IMG/VR virus record: IMGVR_UViG_3300030380_004631 | Coordinates: 1-63,122 of that record | From: a virus | Reading direction: 5' to 3' (one strand) | DNA: 63,122 bases | Part shown: piece after piece, positions 8,607 through 17,509 of the stretch | Layout: each line of letters opens with the position of its first letter | Numbering within the stretch: position 1 is the first letter of the stretch | The notes under the pieces: generated by a model | Database searches by the model: none | Told to the model about the DNA's origin: nothing | What the model saw: the letters and a program-made list of their open reading frames with translations, nothing else | Translations under genes and position numbers: made by a program

Positions 8607-10105
8607 TTACCTACAATTGTATCTCCAATAACTAAAGAATCTAACTCTGAATTTTTTAGTAAAGCCAATGCATCTGAAGGTTTACCTGCTATTGGTTTAC
8701 CATTATCATTTAAAGAAGTATTTAATAACATTGGCAATCCTGTAATTTTTTTAAACTCTGATATCAACTCATAGTATATATTTAAATTAGGTTTTACAGT
8801 TTGTATTCTACTTGTGTTATCTATGTGTGAAATTGGTTCAAATACTTTATCTTTAAACTTAACGCTATACTTCATGAAATCACTTTCTCCTTCCCAATCA
8901 AAATAATCTTTTGTATCTTCCATCAGAATAGATGCAGCAAAAGGTCTGTAATCTTCTCTGTGTTTTACTTTGCTATTGAGAATGTGTTTTCCATTTTTAA
9001 CTTCTGGGCTCATTAGTATAGATCTATTACCTAAAGCTCTAGGTCCAATCTCACCATGTCCTTGATACCAACCAATAATTTTACCATTAGCTAAATCTTC
9101 AGCAGTCTTTTTAATTGTTTCTGTTGATGGTTCTTTGTCTGGTTTCATATCTGTTTGCCAGTAGGGGTAGCCAGTCTTATCAAATTTGGGTTGATTAAAG
9201 TGTTGTCTTAAAAATTCTATACAACCTAAAGATAGTCCTTCATCATTGCAATGAGGAGGTATAATTAATTTAGGAAATTGTTTTCTTATTTGTGTATTGA
9301 TACATACATTGTGAGCCACTCCGCCTGAGTAAGTTATGACATCACTTGATTTAGCATACTTCATAAAAAATTTAGGAAATGCAACCTCCATGTAATCGTG
9401 TAAAGTTCTTAGATAATCTATAAATTTATAATTAGCAGCTAACTCACTGCCTACACATTTAACAAATTCATTAAAATCAAATATTTTTTTGGTATCGTTT
9501 AATTCAAACTGTGACATGTAATTATAATATTTTTGGTTTACATTACCAAAGGCTTTCAAGGCCATGAGTTTACCAGCAGCATCATCACCAACTGCAAATA
9601 TATTCATGTGCTGACCCATAAGAGCAAGTTGTTTGCCTAGAGAATACATAGTCTCTAAAGTAAATACATCTACAAATTTATTGTCAGAGAATATACTGCA
9701 AGATCTTCTTAAATCACCAAACCCATCCAATACAAAATCAACATCAGCTTTATCTACAAGTGGCCAGTTAGATAAGCTGTGTGCATAATGATGGTCAACT
9801 CTAAATACTGGACAATCTAAATCAGTAAATGGTTTGTGTGGTATTACAAATTTCTCGAATAGAGCTTGTGGATCTTCTTTTTTTAGTTCTGGGTATCTAA
9901 AAATATCAACAACTATGGCTATTGCATCTAGCTCAGATAATTTTATATTGAAATAATTTTCTATTTCACACCACTCGAATAGGTTGTTACACCCATAGTG
10001 TTTAATTTGATTATACCTTTCGTGCTTAAAATATTTTACTTTTGTTCCATCAGAATAAGAAATGTTGGAATCATGTTCACACAATCTAAGACCTAAAAAC
10101 TTCAT
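8603..10105 (-). CDS. Carbamoyltransferase (NodU/CmcH family), copy 1
   Basis: 500 residues, close to the usual family length. N-terminal Kae1-like domain: LRLCEHDSNISY near the start, VDHHYAHSLSNW with metal-binding His residues, FVLDGFGD, and ITYSGGVAHNVCINT. C-terminal YrdC-related domain: GWYQGHGEIGPRALGNRSIL and REDYRPFAASIL. All hallmark motifs are intact. Family members transfer a carbamoyl group from carbamoyl phosphate, through carbamoyl-AMP, to sugar or antibiotic hydroxyls. Coupling to three glycosyltransferases downstream (4-bp overlap) points to a glycan acceptor. Confidence 0.92.
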   Translation of the reverse strand: MKFLGLRLCEHDSNISYSDGTKVKYFKHERYNQIKHYGCNNLFEWCEIENYFNIKLSELDAIAIVVDIFRYPELKKEDPQALFEKFVIPHKPFTDLDCPVFRVDHHYAHSLSNWPLVDKADVDFVLDGFGDLRRSCSIFSDNKFVDVFTLETMYSLGKQLALMGQHMNIFAVGDDAAGKLMALKAFGNVNQKYYNYMSQFELNDTKKIFDFNEFVKCVGSELAANYKFIDYLRTLHDYMEVAFPKFFMKYAKSSDVITYSGGVAHNVCINTQIRKQFPKLIIPPHCNDEGLSLGCIEFLRQHFNQPKFDKTGYPYWQTDMKPDKEPSTETIKKTAEDLANGKIIGWYQGHGEIGPRALGNRSILMSPEVKNGKHILNSKVKHREDYRPFAASILMEDTKDYFDWEGESDFMKYSVKFKDKVFEPISHIDNTSRIQTVKPNLNIYYELISEFKKITGLPMLLNTSLNDNGKPIAGKPSDALALLKNSELDSLVIGDTIVGK

Positions 10106-10614
10106 TCTACTATTTCAATGTTGCCGCTAATGGTCATAGTCTGATCACTATTCTTAACCATATGTTGTAGATAACTTGGAAATACAACCATATCACCTTG
10201 AACAACATTAGGTTGTATTGTGGGTTGTATATAATGTTCAAGTCCTAAAGCATAAATCATATCATATGCTGGGTGATAAAAAACAGTCTGGGGTTTTTGT
10301 ATCTTCTCATAAATAGAAAAACTAAAATGTGATTTAGCATGCATATGTCTATCTTGAAAAGTGTTTTGATAAATGTTTCGCCAAATTTGTATTAATCTTA
10401 TTTTTTTTACATTTACATCAATAAGACAATTAGATATTTTATTTAGTAGATAGCTTTCACCATTTTCGCTAAAAACATTATCTTCTGGATTATCACTAAA
10501 AGAAGATAAAGTTCGACTACTCCAATGTTCCTTAAAATTTTTACTGCTAAGAAATAATTTTTGTGGTTCTATTTTAGTTACCCAAACAGGACTACCAAAC
10601 AATTGTTGAAACAT
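10102..10614 (-). CDS. 2OG-Fe(II) oxygenase-like protein (TIGR02466-like)
   Basis: 170 residues. MFQQLFGSPVWVTKI is typical of TIGR02466-type starts. His90, His92 and His96 (RHMHAKSH) plus His151 in FPSYLQHMVKN form a plausible HxH...H metal site, and the end reads TISGNIEIV. Most relatives bind Fe(II) and 2-oxoglutarate and hydroxylate an unknown substrate. It overlaps the carbamoyltransferase by 4 bp and ends the modification operon. The last Arg that usually binds 2-oxoglutarate is not evident, so activity is less certain. Confidence 0.65.
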   Translation of the reverse strand: MFQQLFGSPVWVTKIEPQKLFLSSKNFKEHWSSRTLSSFSDNPEDNVFSENGESYLLNKISNCLIDVNVKKIRLIQIWRNIYQNTFQDRHMHAKSHFSFSIYEKIQKPQTVFYHPAYDMIYALGLEHYIQPTIQPNVVQGDMVVFPSYLQHMVKNSDQTMTISGNIEIVE

Positions 10615-10814
10615 TATTCTTTGGTTTTACTAACTAACTCCAATTTTGCAACCTTTATTTCTAGGTCTTGTTGAAAATCATCCACAGTAGTGTCAGTGTT
10701 GGGATCAGCAACATCAGAATCAAAATGAGCTTTGCTATCATACACCTTACCTGTTCTTTTGTGCTTAACAATTTCTTTCGCTACCGCTGGTATCTTAATC
10801 AAATCGTCAGACAT
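10614..10814 (-). CDS. Small acidic hypothetical protein
   Basis: 66 residues with 1-bp overlaps to both neighbours, so clearly part of the operon. HKRTGKVYDSKAHFDSDV followed by an acidic stretch and a short helix (LEIKVAKLELV) suggests a soluble adaptor-like or structural accessory protein. I recognise no family. Confidence 0.6.
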   Translation of the reverse strand: MSDDLIKIPAVAKEIVKHKRTGKVYDSKAHFDSDVADPNTDTTVDDFQQDLEIKVAKLELVSKTKE

Positions 10815-11035
10815 TATTTTATTACCTCTGTTTCATTTAACTTTTCGTTTCCTATTTGCTTATCTATTTTATACACTTCTGAACGTAATTCAACTGCTGC
10901 CCCCATTAATTTTCCTGCAAACTTAGCAGCTCCTTCAACAGATAAATCAAAATATTTTTGTTTATTAATTATTTTTATTTCATCAAGTGTAAACTCAATT
11001 CTAAACTCTTTGCCTTGTATCCTCTTAAAAATCAT
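10814..11035 (-). CDS. Small hypothetical protein
   Basis: 73 residues, starting with an ATGA overlap to the stop of the upstream basic protein and overlapping the next gene by one base. Beta-rich first half (RIEFTLDEIKII), then an Ala-rich helix with many charged residues (AAKFAGKLMGAAVELRSEVY). No recognised domain; tight coupling to neighbouring virion genes is the only functional hint. Confidence 0.6.
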   Translation of the reverse strand: MIFKRIQGKEFRIEFTLDEIKIINKQKYFDLSVEGAAKFAGKLMGAAVELRSEVYKIDKQIGNEKLNETEVIK

Positions 11036-11172
11036 ACTCTTCCTTGTCCTTTATAGCGTTGTTTTTTCATTCTTCTTTTCTCATCCTTATTTTTATTTTT
11101 CTTGTGTGCCCCAGGTCCTCTTTTCTTAGGTTTGTCTCTAGGTATAAAATGGGTAAATTTTTGTTTAGCCAT
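11032..11172 (-). CDS. Small highly basic protein, 46 residues
   Basis: A short ORF with ATG at 11172 and TGA at 11032-11034, overlapping the next ATG (ATGA). The product starts MAKQKFTHFIPRDKPKKRGP and continues GAHKKNKNKDEKRRMKKQRY; almost half of the residues are Lys or Arg. The upstream gene ends at 11165, an 8-bp overlap. Composition suggests a nucleic-acid-binding or virion-packaged peptide; that is inference. Confidence 0.75.
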   Translation of the reverse strand: MAKQKFTHFIPRDKPKKRGPGAHKKNKNKDEKRRMKKQRYKGQGRV

Positions 11173-11509
11173 TCTGATCTGATCTGTTTATTAATGCATA
11201 AGATATTACTCCTTGAATTGCACTAGCTGTATCAGCTTGTATTTTTATACTATCGCTTTCTTCTAACACTAAAACCTTACCCGCAACATCAGTCTCCGTA
11301 GAAGCGTTTGCAACAGTCTTGTGAAAAAATTCTATATTACTTGCTGCACTATTATCCTTTACTTTGCATTTAACTAAAATACTTCCTGCAGTTTGATTTG
11401 TTATATTCATACCTTTTATTAAAGCTCTTGATTGAGAATCAATAGTCAACACAGTTGTAAGATTACTTGTTGTCAGCTCAAAAGATTGATTCTTGTATTG
11501 TAAAGACAT
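11165..11509 (-). CDS. Beta-rich structural protein candidate
   Basis: 114 residues, Ser/Thr/Ala-rich with alternating hydrophobic residues (SFELTTSNLTTVLTIDSQSR, LVLEESDSIKIQADTASAIQ), a pattern seen in small phage head or tail decoration proteins. No Cys-pair, Walker or metal motif. Its start overlaps the stop of the upstream 54-residue gene (TAATG). Probably a virion component; specific role unknown. Confidence 0.6.
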   Translation of the reverse strand: MSLQYKNQSFELTTSNLTTVLTIDSQSRALIKGMNITNQTAGSILVKCKVKDNSAASNIEFFHKTVANASTETDVAGKVLVLEESDSIKIQADTASAIQGVISYALINRSDQNG

Positions 11510-11673
11510 TAATTATTAAACCAAGTAAATGCTTGGTCCTCCTCTGTTTGATCAACTTGAAACGTAGTATTAAGTTGGTCTTTTAAAGTTCTCAAGGCTT
11601 GTGCAATTTGCCTTTGGTTATCTTCAGTATATTCACTAGTAGGTTCTGGAATAATAATGTTAATTTTTGCCAT
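11509..11673 (-). CDS. Small hypothetical protein, 54 residues
   Basis: ATG at 11673, TAA at 11509-11511 overlapping the next ATG (TAATG). The product starts MAKINIIIPEPTSEYTEDNQ and is predicted helical through RQIAQALRTLKDQLNTTF, ending with an acidic and Trp-containing tail. It fills the gap between an oxygenase and the beta-rich protein, and coupling on both sides supports it as real. No family recognised. Confidence 0.75.
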   Translation of the reverse strand: MAKINIIIPEPTSEYTEDNQRQIAQALRTLKDQLNTTFQVDQTEEDQAFTWFNN

Positions 11674-11675
11674 AG

Positions 11676-12227
11676 TTAAATATAAACCATATTAAATGAT
11701 AATGCTAGTCGATCTTCTTGTGATCTATTAGTCTCTACCTCATGAGGCACCCAACACGGAAAAAATAGTATACCTTTTTCTACAGGTTTCAAAGAAAATT
11801 GATGCCAAAAACATTTGTCTTTTGAGTTTAAATCTTTGTGTTGAGCCACAGGGTTTGGGTTAGAAAATATTATGTTACCTGAATTTTCAGGTGTTCTCAT
11901 ATAATATACTCCAGACAAATCACATCCACCATGTATATGATTTTTGTTTCTAGAACCAGGTGGGTTTTTACAAATCCAAGCAGTTGTTATAGATACACTT
12001 TGATTTGTAGTATCCTTAAATAACTCTTCTATTTTATTTTTAGAATATGCAAAGGGTCCTACTGAACACAAATTTTGTGTTTGAATAGAACCATCTACAG
12101 AACTTTTCTGTGCCATGTAATTATTTTTTACTGATTCATCAAATATTTTTAATAACAAATCAATATTTAAATTTAATTGTGAGCTCCATAATGGAGTTTC
12201 AAATAACTCATTTCGTATCATATCCAA
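11676..12227 (-). CDS. 2OG-Fe(II) oxygenase, TIGR02466/PF13759-type
   Basis: 183 residues. NHIHGGCDLSGVYYM (His97, His99) and FFPCWVPHEVETN (His162), followed by a conserved Arg near residue 173 and LALSFNMV, match the double-stranded beta-helix core of the putative 2OG-FeII_Oxy_5 family. The family is widespread in marine viruses; its substrates are not established. It overlaps the next upstream oxygenase by 10 bp, so two oxygenases are co-translated here. Confidence 0.85.
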   Translation of the reverse strand: MDMIRNELFETPLWSSQLNLNIDLLLKIFDESVKNNYMAQKSSVDGSIQTQNLCSVGPFAYSKNKIEELFKDTTNQSVSITTAWICKNPPGSRNKNHIHGGCDLSGVYYMRTPENSGNIIFSNPNPVAQHKDLNSKDKCFWHQFSLKPVEKGILFFPCWVPHEVETNRSQEDRLALSFNMVYI

Positions 12228-12715
12228 AAAAATCCATTAAGTGTTAATCGACAATCATCTTCTTGTCCATAATTTAATAAGGATTTATGTGGATAAGAAC
12301 CTTTAAAATATATAGCTCTGTTTTGTACAAAATTTATTGTCATTTGTTTTTCTTCTCCTTGATAAAAAACTGTACCAGAATCTAAATTTGTTTTAGATAA
12401 ATAAACTATTAAAGCATATTCACTAGCGTCAGTATGCACCCAATCCTTAGAATTATCTTCACTATACCTTTTATGAAATCCTAAATTTATCCCTTTGTGT
12501 TTTACAACAGAAAACTTTTTTTTTGTAATATTTACAATGTAATCGTGTAATGTTTCGTCATGAAATAAATTTTTAGTTCTTTTACCAGGCCAAGTATTTA
12601 TTTCACCAGTGTCAAAACTGAATTGATCTGCATCAAAATATTCTCTTTTATTTGCTTGCTGCAAAATAAAATCAAAATCATCAAAAAAATTATCTACTAC
12701 TTGTAGATCTTGCAT
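12218..12715 (-). CDS. 2OG-Fe(II)-type oxygenase (HxD...H)
   Basis: 165 residues. WVHTDASEYALIVYLS supplies HxD (His94, Asp96). YFKGSYPHKSLLNYG supplies the distal His143, and DDCRLTLNGFFW gives an Arg (156) placed to bind 2-oxoglutarate. The gene is 3 bp downstream of a structural gene and overlaps the TIGR02466-type oxygenase. A DUF6445-like relationship is possible but not verified. Likely hydroxylase; substrate unknown. Confidence 0.78.
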   Translation of the reverse strand: MQDLQVVDNFFDDFDFILQQANKREYFDADQFSFDTGEINTWPGKRTKNLFHDETLHDYIVNITKKKFSVVKHKGINLGFHKRYSEDNSKDWVHTDASEYALIVYLSKTNLDSGTVFYQGEEKQMTINFVQNRAIYFKGSYPHKSLLNYGQEDDCRLTLNGFFWI

Positions 12716-12718
12716 GTG

Positions 12719-13441
12719 TTATCCGTGTAGTGCAGCACCTCTTTCAGCAGAATCGAAGCCGCTTCTACTCGCACTTCTTGTTGATCCGCTACTTGTTTGA
12801 TCTGCTCCATAGTTTTCTCGTCCAGTATCTTTGTCAGTGAAACTGCCTTTGTTGGTATTATACTTACCACTATCTATGTCTGCTTGCACCCTTTTTATAT
12901 CACCTCTTCTTTGTACAGCTTCTCTTACTTTTTGATCTCTTTTTGCCTGCATGTAAGCTGCAAGTGTTTTTGATCTACCAAATAAGCTGCCTTGAATACT
13001 ATCGTTTATTCCTCCAAAGAAGCTCGCTATGCCTGCAATAGGGGCAAAGGCTAGGCCTAGTCCCGTTCCAACGGCTGCAGGCAATCCTAGGGCCTTAGCA
13101 CCTAGACTTATACCCATTCTTTTTAAAGTATCTGGTATTTGTTTTTTCGGAGGTTCATTGTAATTAGATTTTTCCATTAACATTGGATCATCTGGTGCAT
13201 ATGTAAAACCATCTTGATAAACCAAAGGACCAATACCTGTATTAGGAGCATTTAATGTACCCATGTTTAAACTCATGTCACTACCAGCTAAGGTTTGTAA
13301 ACCTTGTTGATTTTGAAACCCTTGTTGAATAACATCCATTGCAGCAGCATTAACATTCTGCATTCTCTGATTTTGATTATATGTATCTGCAGCGTTTTGT
13401 GCTAATTGACGATTATATTGTTCTAAAATTAAATCTTCCAT
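12719..13441 (-). CDS. Structural protein candidate with Gly/Ala hydrophobic segment
   Basis: 240 residues. An Asn/Gln-rich helical N-terminus is followed by a central hydrophobic segment (ALGLPAAVGTGLGLAFAPIA, about residues 115-134), a basic helix and a Ser/Gly-rich tail. Its start overlaps the stop of the large tail-hub candidate by one base. Function unknown; position between tail genes and the hydrophobic patch are compatible with a tail or ejection protein. Confidence 0.6.
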   Translation of the reverse strand: MEDLILEQYNRQLAQNAADTYNQNQRMQNVNAAAMDVIQQGFQNQQGLQTLAGSDMSLNMGTLNAPNTGIGPLVYQDGFTYAPDDPMLMEKSNYNEPPKKQIPDTLKRMGISLGAKALGLPAAVGTGLGLAFAPIAGIASFFGGINDSIQGSLFGRSKTLAAYMQAKRDQKVREAVQRRGDIKRVQADIDSGKYNTNKGSFTDKDTGRENYGADQTSSGSTRSASRSGFDSAERGAALHG

Positions 13442-15594
13442 TATCCTCTCATACCATCTGGTTGTACATCAGCTCTAAATGTTCCAAATCTCCAGTTTTG
13501 TCCTGTAGATAAGTTTGCAACTTTTAAACTAGCAAATCTAGATCTTGCACGTGTATCAACCTTATCAGTTGTACTATTAATTGTAAATGGTCCAAGTGGA
13601 GAGGACGCTGCGGTGTCCGTTGGATAGTCGCGTAAATTAATGGTTACTTCAGCATCACCAACTAATAATTTAAAATCTGGAATGAATCGTTTCATACTCA
13701 TAAAAAATTGACCATCACCACCATCAGATAAGTCAAAGTCACCTGATTGTATAAATGCAGGGATTGCAGTTGCGTTACCTAAAAAATCTACTTCATCATT
13801 ACCAACTTCATGTGCATAGTATGTAGATGCACCATTAGCTGCACTTACTCCTAGTATTGTAGGAAAAGATGGCGTTCCAGTATTACTAAACTCAGAAGCA
13901 TATGGATTGTCATAGAGTGTTGCGTCATACCAAGAAGTTCTAGCTAAGGATCCTGTTGTCCAAGTGTTTTCTGTGTAATTAAAAGTTACTACTCTATCAA
14001 TAGCAAAAGAGCCAGCTTTAGGATAGAACCAACTTATTTCTTCATACAAGTGATTTAGTCCAGCATAAATTTGTTCACCAGATGTAAAATTTATACCTAA
14101 ATTATTTCCTTTAGATGTAAAAACAAAATCTTCTACCAAACAAGGTACGTTTTTAACTGTACCGTCATAAACAAAGAAACCACCTGCTTGTCCCATCCAA
14201 TAAACTTTACCATTAACATATTTAATAGAATGTTGACCTATAGCTCCACAATTACTTCCTACCTGCCTTATAGAAAATGTAAAAGGTGGTCCAACGAATT
14301 GCATTACATATGCAGAAGTATCTGTAAGAATTAGAATATAATCTTTTGCTTTAGCAGCACCAACAATCTTAACCCCAGAGTCAAGTCTAAAAGTACCTGC
14401 AGTATTAGTTGATGTTGGTAAATATGTATCTATAGTTTCTTGATCTGAAAATCTAATAAACATTTTATCTTGAGATGTGGTTTGTCCTATATTTGTTTCT
14501 GTACCAAGTATAATTAAGTGTCTATCTCTTTCTGAAACAATAGACATTACAGATCTCGTTGGAGCTCCAGTTACTACTGTAGCTCTTGTTTGAAGAGCAT
14601 TACCCGTAGCTTGTATAGGATTCCATTCATATGTTTTACCGTTCTTTACTGTAGCAATAAGTTTTTCACCAAAGTGGTCTAGTGACCAAGAAGCAGGTTC
14701 TAGAATTACTGAACTCGTTGTAGATTCTTGTCCCCAAGCTGTATAATATTCGACTGTAGCTCCATTCAAATGTGCTGTCCTTGTTCCTGCAACAGCTCTT
14801 GTTATTCCTTCTAAAACATTTCCGGTAACAGCAGTGTATGAAATAAACTCAGTCCCCACCTTGATAGTTCCTGAGTTTGGAAAATTTGTTGTGCTTGTCA
14901 ATGTAATTTCTGTTGATGACCCATTATTACCTGCAGTATCATCAGCTAAAGATCCATCGAGAGTTGATAAGGTTCCTGTTGCCCCACCGTATGAAGATGT
15001 ACCCCAACCGTAACCAGCTGTCTGCGTTAGAGGACCTACATTAACATAGGGATTTACGGTAGCAGATCCTGCAGCACTGGTCGTTCCTGTTGCTGCGGTG
15101 GCCATTGTCACTGTAAACGTATCCGCTGAAGGTGCAGATACAACTTCGAAAGTATTGGTCGTAAAGTCAGATGTTGAATAACCAGATCCTACTGGAACTA
15201 CAACAGAAGTAAATGTAAGTAAGTCACCAGCTACTAAACCATGAGCAGTTTTGTTTACAGTCACTTGTGATTGTGTGTCCGTAGTATCAAAGGTAACTCC
15301 TGTAATAGTTCTATCAAAAGGTGTAATATCGTAAAAATTACCCTCGTAATAAATAATTAATGCTTTGTTAGTACCAAGTGCTGCATATCTTCTACCATCT
15401 AGGTCAGCCCAAATAAGTTGTTCTCTTACTGCTCCAACAACAGTCTTATCTGTTATTTGTTCCCACCCACCTATTTTTTCAGGCAAGCCGTATCTAAATC
15501 TTACAAAGTCACCATCTGTCCACTGGCCTTCAGCACCAGTTGCAGTAACTTGTTTATTAAATCCAGGTCTAATTTGTACGTTTGTTAATGGCAT
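13441..15594 (-). CDS. Tail hub / packaged-DNA stabilisation protein candidate (P22 gp10-like)
   Basis: 717 residues. The N-terminus MPLTNVQIRPGFNKQVTATG continues into GDFVRFRYGLPEKIGGWE, then a beta-rich propeller-like body with repeated 'Y.W'-type strands (YAALGTNKALIIYYEG, YILILTDTSAYVMQ, VYWMGQAGGFFVYDG), ending RFGTFRADVQPDGMRG. This layout fits P22 gp10-like tail-hub proteins of podoviruses. A Thr/Ser-rich insertion (about residues 105-170) resembles a surface domain. It overlaps the next gene by one base. The family call rests on pattern, not alignment. Confidence 0.55.
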   Translation of the reverse strand: MPLTNVQIRPGFNKQVTATGAEGQWTDGDFVRFRYGLPEKIGGWEQITDKTVVGAVREQLIWADLDGRRYAALGTNKALIIYYEGNFYDITPFDRTITGVTFDTTDTQSQVTVNKTAHGLVAGDLLTFTSVVVPVGSGYSTSDFTTNTFEVVSAPSADTFTVTMATAATGTTSAAGSATVNPYVNVGPLTQTAGYGWGTSSYGGATGTLSTLDGSLADDTAGNNGSSTEITLTSTTNFPNSGTIKVGTEFISYTAVTGNVLEGITRAVAGTRTAHLNGATVEYYTAWGQESTTSSVILEPASWSLDHFGEKLIATVKNGKTYEWNPIQATGNALQTRATVVTGAPTRSVMSIVSERDRHLIILGTETNIGQTTSQDKMFIRFSDQETIDTYLPTSTNTAGTFRLDSGVKIVGAAKAKDYILILTDTSAYVMQFVGPPFTFSIRQVGSNCGAIGQHSIKYVNGKVYWMGQAGGFFVYDGTVKNVPCLVEDFVFTSKGNNLGINFTSGEQIYAGLNHLYEEISWFYPKAGSFAIDRVVTFNYTENTWTTGSLARTSWYDATLYDNPYASEFSNTGTPSFPTILGVSAANGASTYYAHEVGNDEVDFLGNATAIPAFIQSGDFDLSDGGDGQFFMSMKRFIPDFKLLVGDAEVTINLRDYPTDTAASSPLGPFTINSTTDKVDTRARSRFASLKVANLSTGQNWRFGTFRADVQPDGMRG

Positions 15595-15617
15595 AATTTT
15601 AAACCATTATATCAAAT

Positions 15618-16193
15618 TTATCGCTTAATTGTAACCTTGGGATAGCCTATCCCAATTCTCTTATCATATTTCCAGTCCTTATAAGGACCGTTTTGGTCAA
15701 CATAATGTAAAAATACTTGTGCTTGTCCATCACCTGAATACTCATCTCTCCAATGTTCATTATCAATACCTTCATAAATAACACCATCACCAGGCTCTAA
15801 GTTAATTTCTGATTTACCAATATAGATTGGCCATGGTGTTCCATCTCCAGCTATGTTAATTGTAACAGATATCTCACAAGATTCTCTGTCAATGTGTTTT
15901 GCTAGGTGTGCACCATAAGAATACATTCTCCAAAAAGTATATGTTGGAAATAATTTTAAATTTGTTGCTCTTTCCATTAGGTCTACTTTTGATAATAATA
16001 AAGATTCCATTATTGGATCGTCATAAAAACAAGTATCCATATTATCGCTTTGTCCTGAGCCATCAAAATTTTTAGTATTAAACCTATGTTGTATACTAGT
16101 GTAGTGCTCTAATAATAATTGTTCTTCTTTAGTAAGCATATTTTTAATTACCATGTAACCGTTTTTTATCTTGCCCATGCTACGATACTCCAT
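15618..16193 (-). CDS. 2OG-Fe(II) oxygenase-like protein
   Basis: 191 residues. AHLAKHIDRESCEISVTINI gives HxD (His100, Asp102), LEPGDGVIYEGIDNEHWRDE gives the distal His147, and AQVFLHYVDQNG closes the beta-helix. A second in-frame Met (MGKIKNGYM, 16178) may be the real start because it reduces the overlap with the upstream oxygenase. The arrangement matches prolyl-hydroxylase-like viral oxygenases. Substrate unknown. Confidence 0.78.
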   Translation of the reverse strand: MEYRSMGKIKNGYMVIKNMLTKEEQLLLEHYTSIQHRFNTKNFDGSGQSDNMDTCFYDDPIMESLLLSKVDLMERATNLKLFPTYTFWRMYSYGAHLAKHIDRESCEISVTINIAGDGTPWPIYIGKSEINLEPGDGVIYEGIDNEHWRDEYSGDGQAQVFLHYVDQNGPYKDWKYDKRIGIGYPKVTIKR

Positions 16194-16765
16194 CTTACAC
16201 CTTTAGTTACAGGCTCAACTCCATGTGGATATAAAAAATTACTAGGCCATACAACTAAAGAATTAGGTTCTGGTTTAAGTCTCATCATTTCATTATCTCT
16301 ATCATTAAAAACTAAATCACCACCCTCAAAGTCATTGTTCAATCTATAAATAAAACTTAGTGTTCTTGATATATTAAAATGATCATCTGTGTGTTGTATG
16401 TAGTGACCACCTACTGGGTATTTTAATATTTGAATATCGGTGACATCACTTACACGAAGATGTTCGTATTGTTTATTATAATGTCTACAAGCTTTTCTAA
16501 AAGCAGCCAATAAAAAATTACACCAATGTTGATCTGTTTTAGAATCGTTTAAGTTTGTAAGACAATAATTATTAGTGTTTCTAATTTTTTTCTCAATAAA
16601 TTCATTTTTTTGTATACCACCTTCTCCTATTATTGCAGCATCACCAAATTTATTCTCTGCATCTAATTTATTTATGTACTTCATTAATTTAGTGAGCACT
16701 CTGTAATCAAGAAACTCATTTATTTTAAATATGTGATCTGTTAGCGAAAAGTTTTTTTGTTCCAT
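16166..16765 (-). CDS. Prolyl-4-hydroxylase-like 2OG-Fe(II) oxygenase
   Basis: 199 residues with the clearest P4H-type signature in the window: YPVGGHYIQHTDDHF (His125, Asp127), NNDFEGGDLVFND, FLYPHGVEPVTKGVRWSIVA (His181, Arg191). All three metal ligands and the 2-oxoglutarate Arg are present, so it is probably active. It overlaps neighbours on both sides (25 and 28 bp), forming a three-gene block with another oxygenase and a protein of unknown function. Confidence 0.88.
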   Translation of the reverse strand: MEQKNFSLTDHIFKINEFLDYRVLTKLMKYINKLDAENKFGDAAIIGEGGIQKNEFIEKKIRNTNNYCLTNLNDSKTDQHWCNFLLAAFRKACRHYNKQYEHLRVSDVTDIQILKYPVGGHYIQHTDDHFNISRTLSFIYRLNNDFEGGDLVFNDRDNEMMRLKPEPNSLVVWPSNFLYPHGVEPVTKGVRWSIVAWAR

Positions 16766-17478
16766 GCAATATTCTTATACTTATGTTTTAGAATTGTAAA
16801 CCATCGATATGTGTAACTATCCGAAGCACTTTGCCTTTGTGTTTTAACTTCCATTTTCCAAGCTTCTCTTTTGAAAGGTATTACTTGAGCAAACACAGTA
16901 CCCTTCTTGACAGTAAATTCTAGTTTAGGGTATTTGTCTCCATTTACAATAAATGGGAAATTTGTTTCCATTGGGTAAGTATCTGTATCAACAATACCAG
17001 GTATAATTTCAAACCTATCATCTTTGTTATTAAGTGGAGGCACAAACAAACAACTATAGTTTTTAGGTGTTCTAACTGTAAATGGATAAACTATTTTATT
17101 TACTTTTAAATTTGAATTTCTATTTAATAGTGAAGATCCTTCTAACTGCCATCTAGGATGTTCGGCATTACCTCTTTTGTTTACATTAATAGCTAATCTA
17201 TCGTAGAACTCTGGATTAGCATGATACGGGCATTTCATTTCAGTATTAGGTCTATTATCGTCATCAAGAAAATTGTGTTTAATGTAAATATCAGAAGTTG
17301 TTTTGAGAGCATACCCAGTGGTAATTGTATCTAAAAAAGGCATGCAGTTTTTAACTAAATCTTTTTTACCATCAAGTTTTTTAAACCACTCTGGTATATT
17401 TAATTTAATTGGAACAGGTAAAATTGATTTGTCAGTAGCTATTTCTGGCTGAGTATAAAACTCTATGATTTGACTCAT
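16741..17478 (-). CDS. Hypothetical protein, DUF6065-like
   Basis: 245 residues. The start IIEFYTQPEIATDKSILPVP and the later IPEWFKKLDG and YSCLFVPPLNN are reminiscent of DUF6065 proteins found next to viral oxygenases; I cannot confirm by search. The body is beta-rich with many Pro. It overlaps the P4H-like oxygenase by 25 bp, which suggests the two act together, perhaps as enzyme and substrate or partner. Confidence 0.55.
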   Translation of the reverse strand: MSQIIEFYTQPEIATDKSILPVPIKLNIPEWFKKLDGKKDLVKNCMPFLDTITTGYALKTTSDIYIKHNFLDDDNRPNTEMKCPYHANPEFYDRLAINVNKRGNAEHPRWQLEGSSLLNRNSNLKVNKIVYPFTVRTPKNYSCLFVPPLNNKDDRFEIIPGIVDTDTYPMETNFPFIVNGDKYPKLEFTVKKGTVFAQVIPFKREAWKMEVKTQRQSASDSYTYRWFTILKHKYKNIAWNKKTFR

Positions 17479-17509
17479 AGAGAATATATATACAATTATT
17501 TAAAAAATA

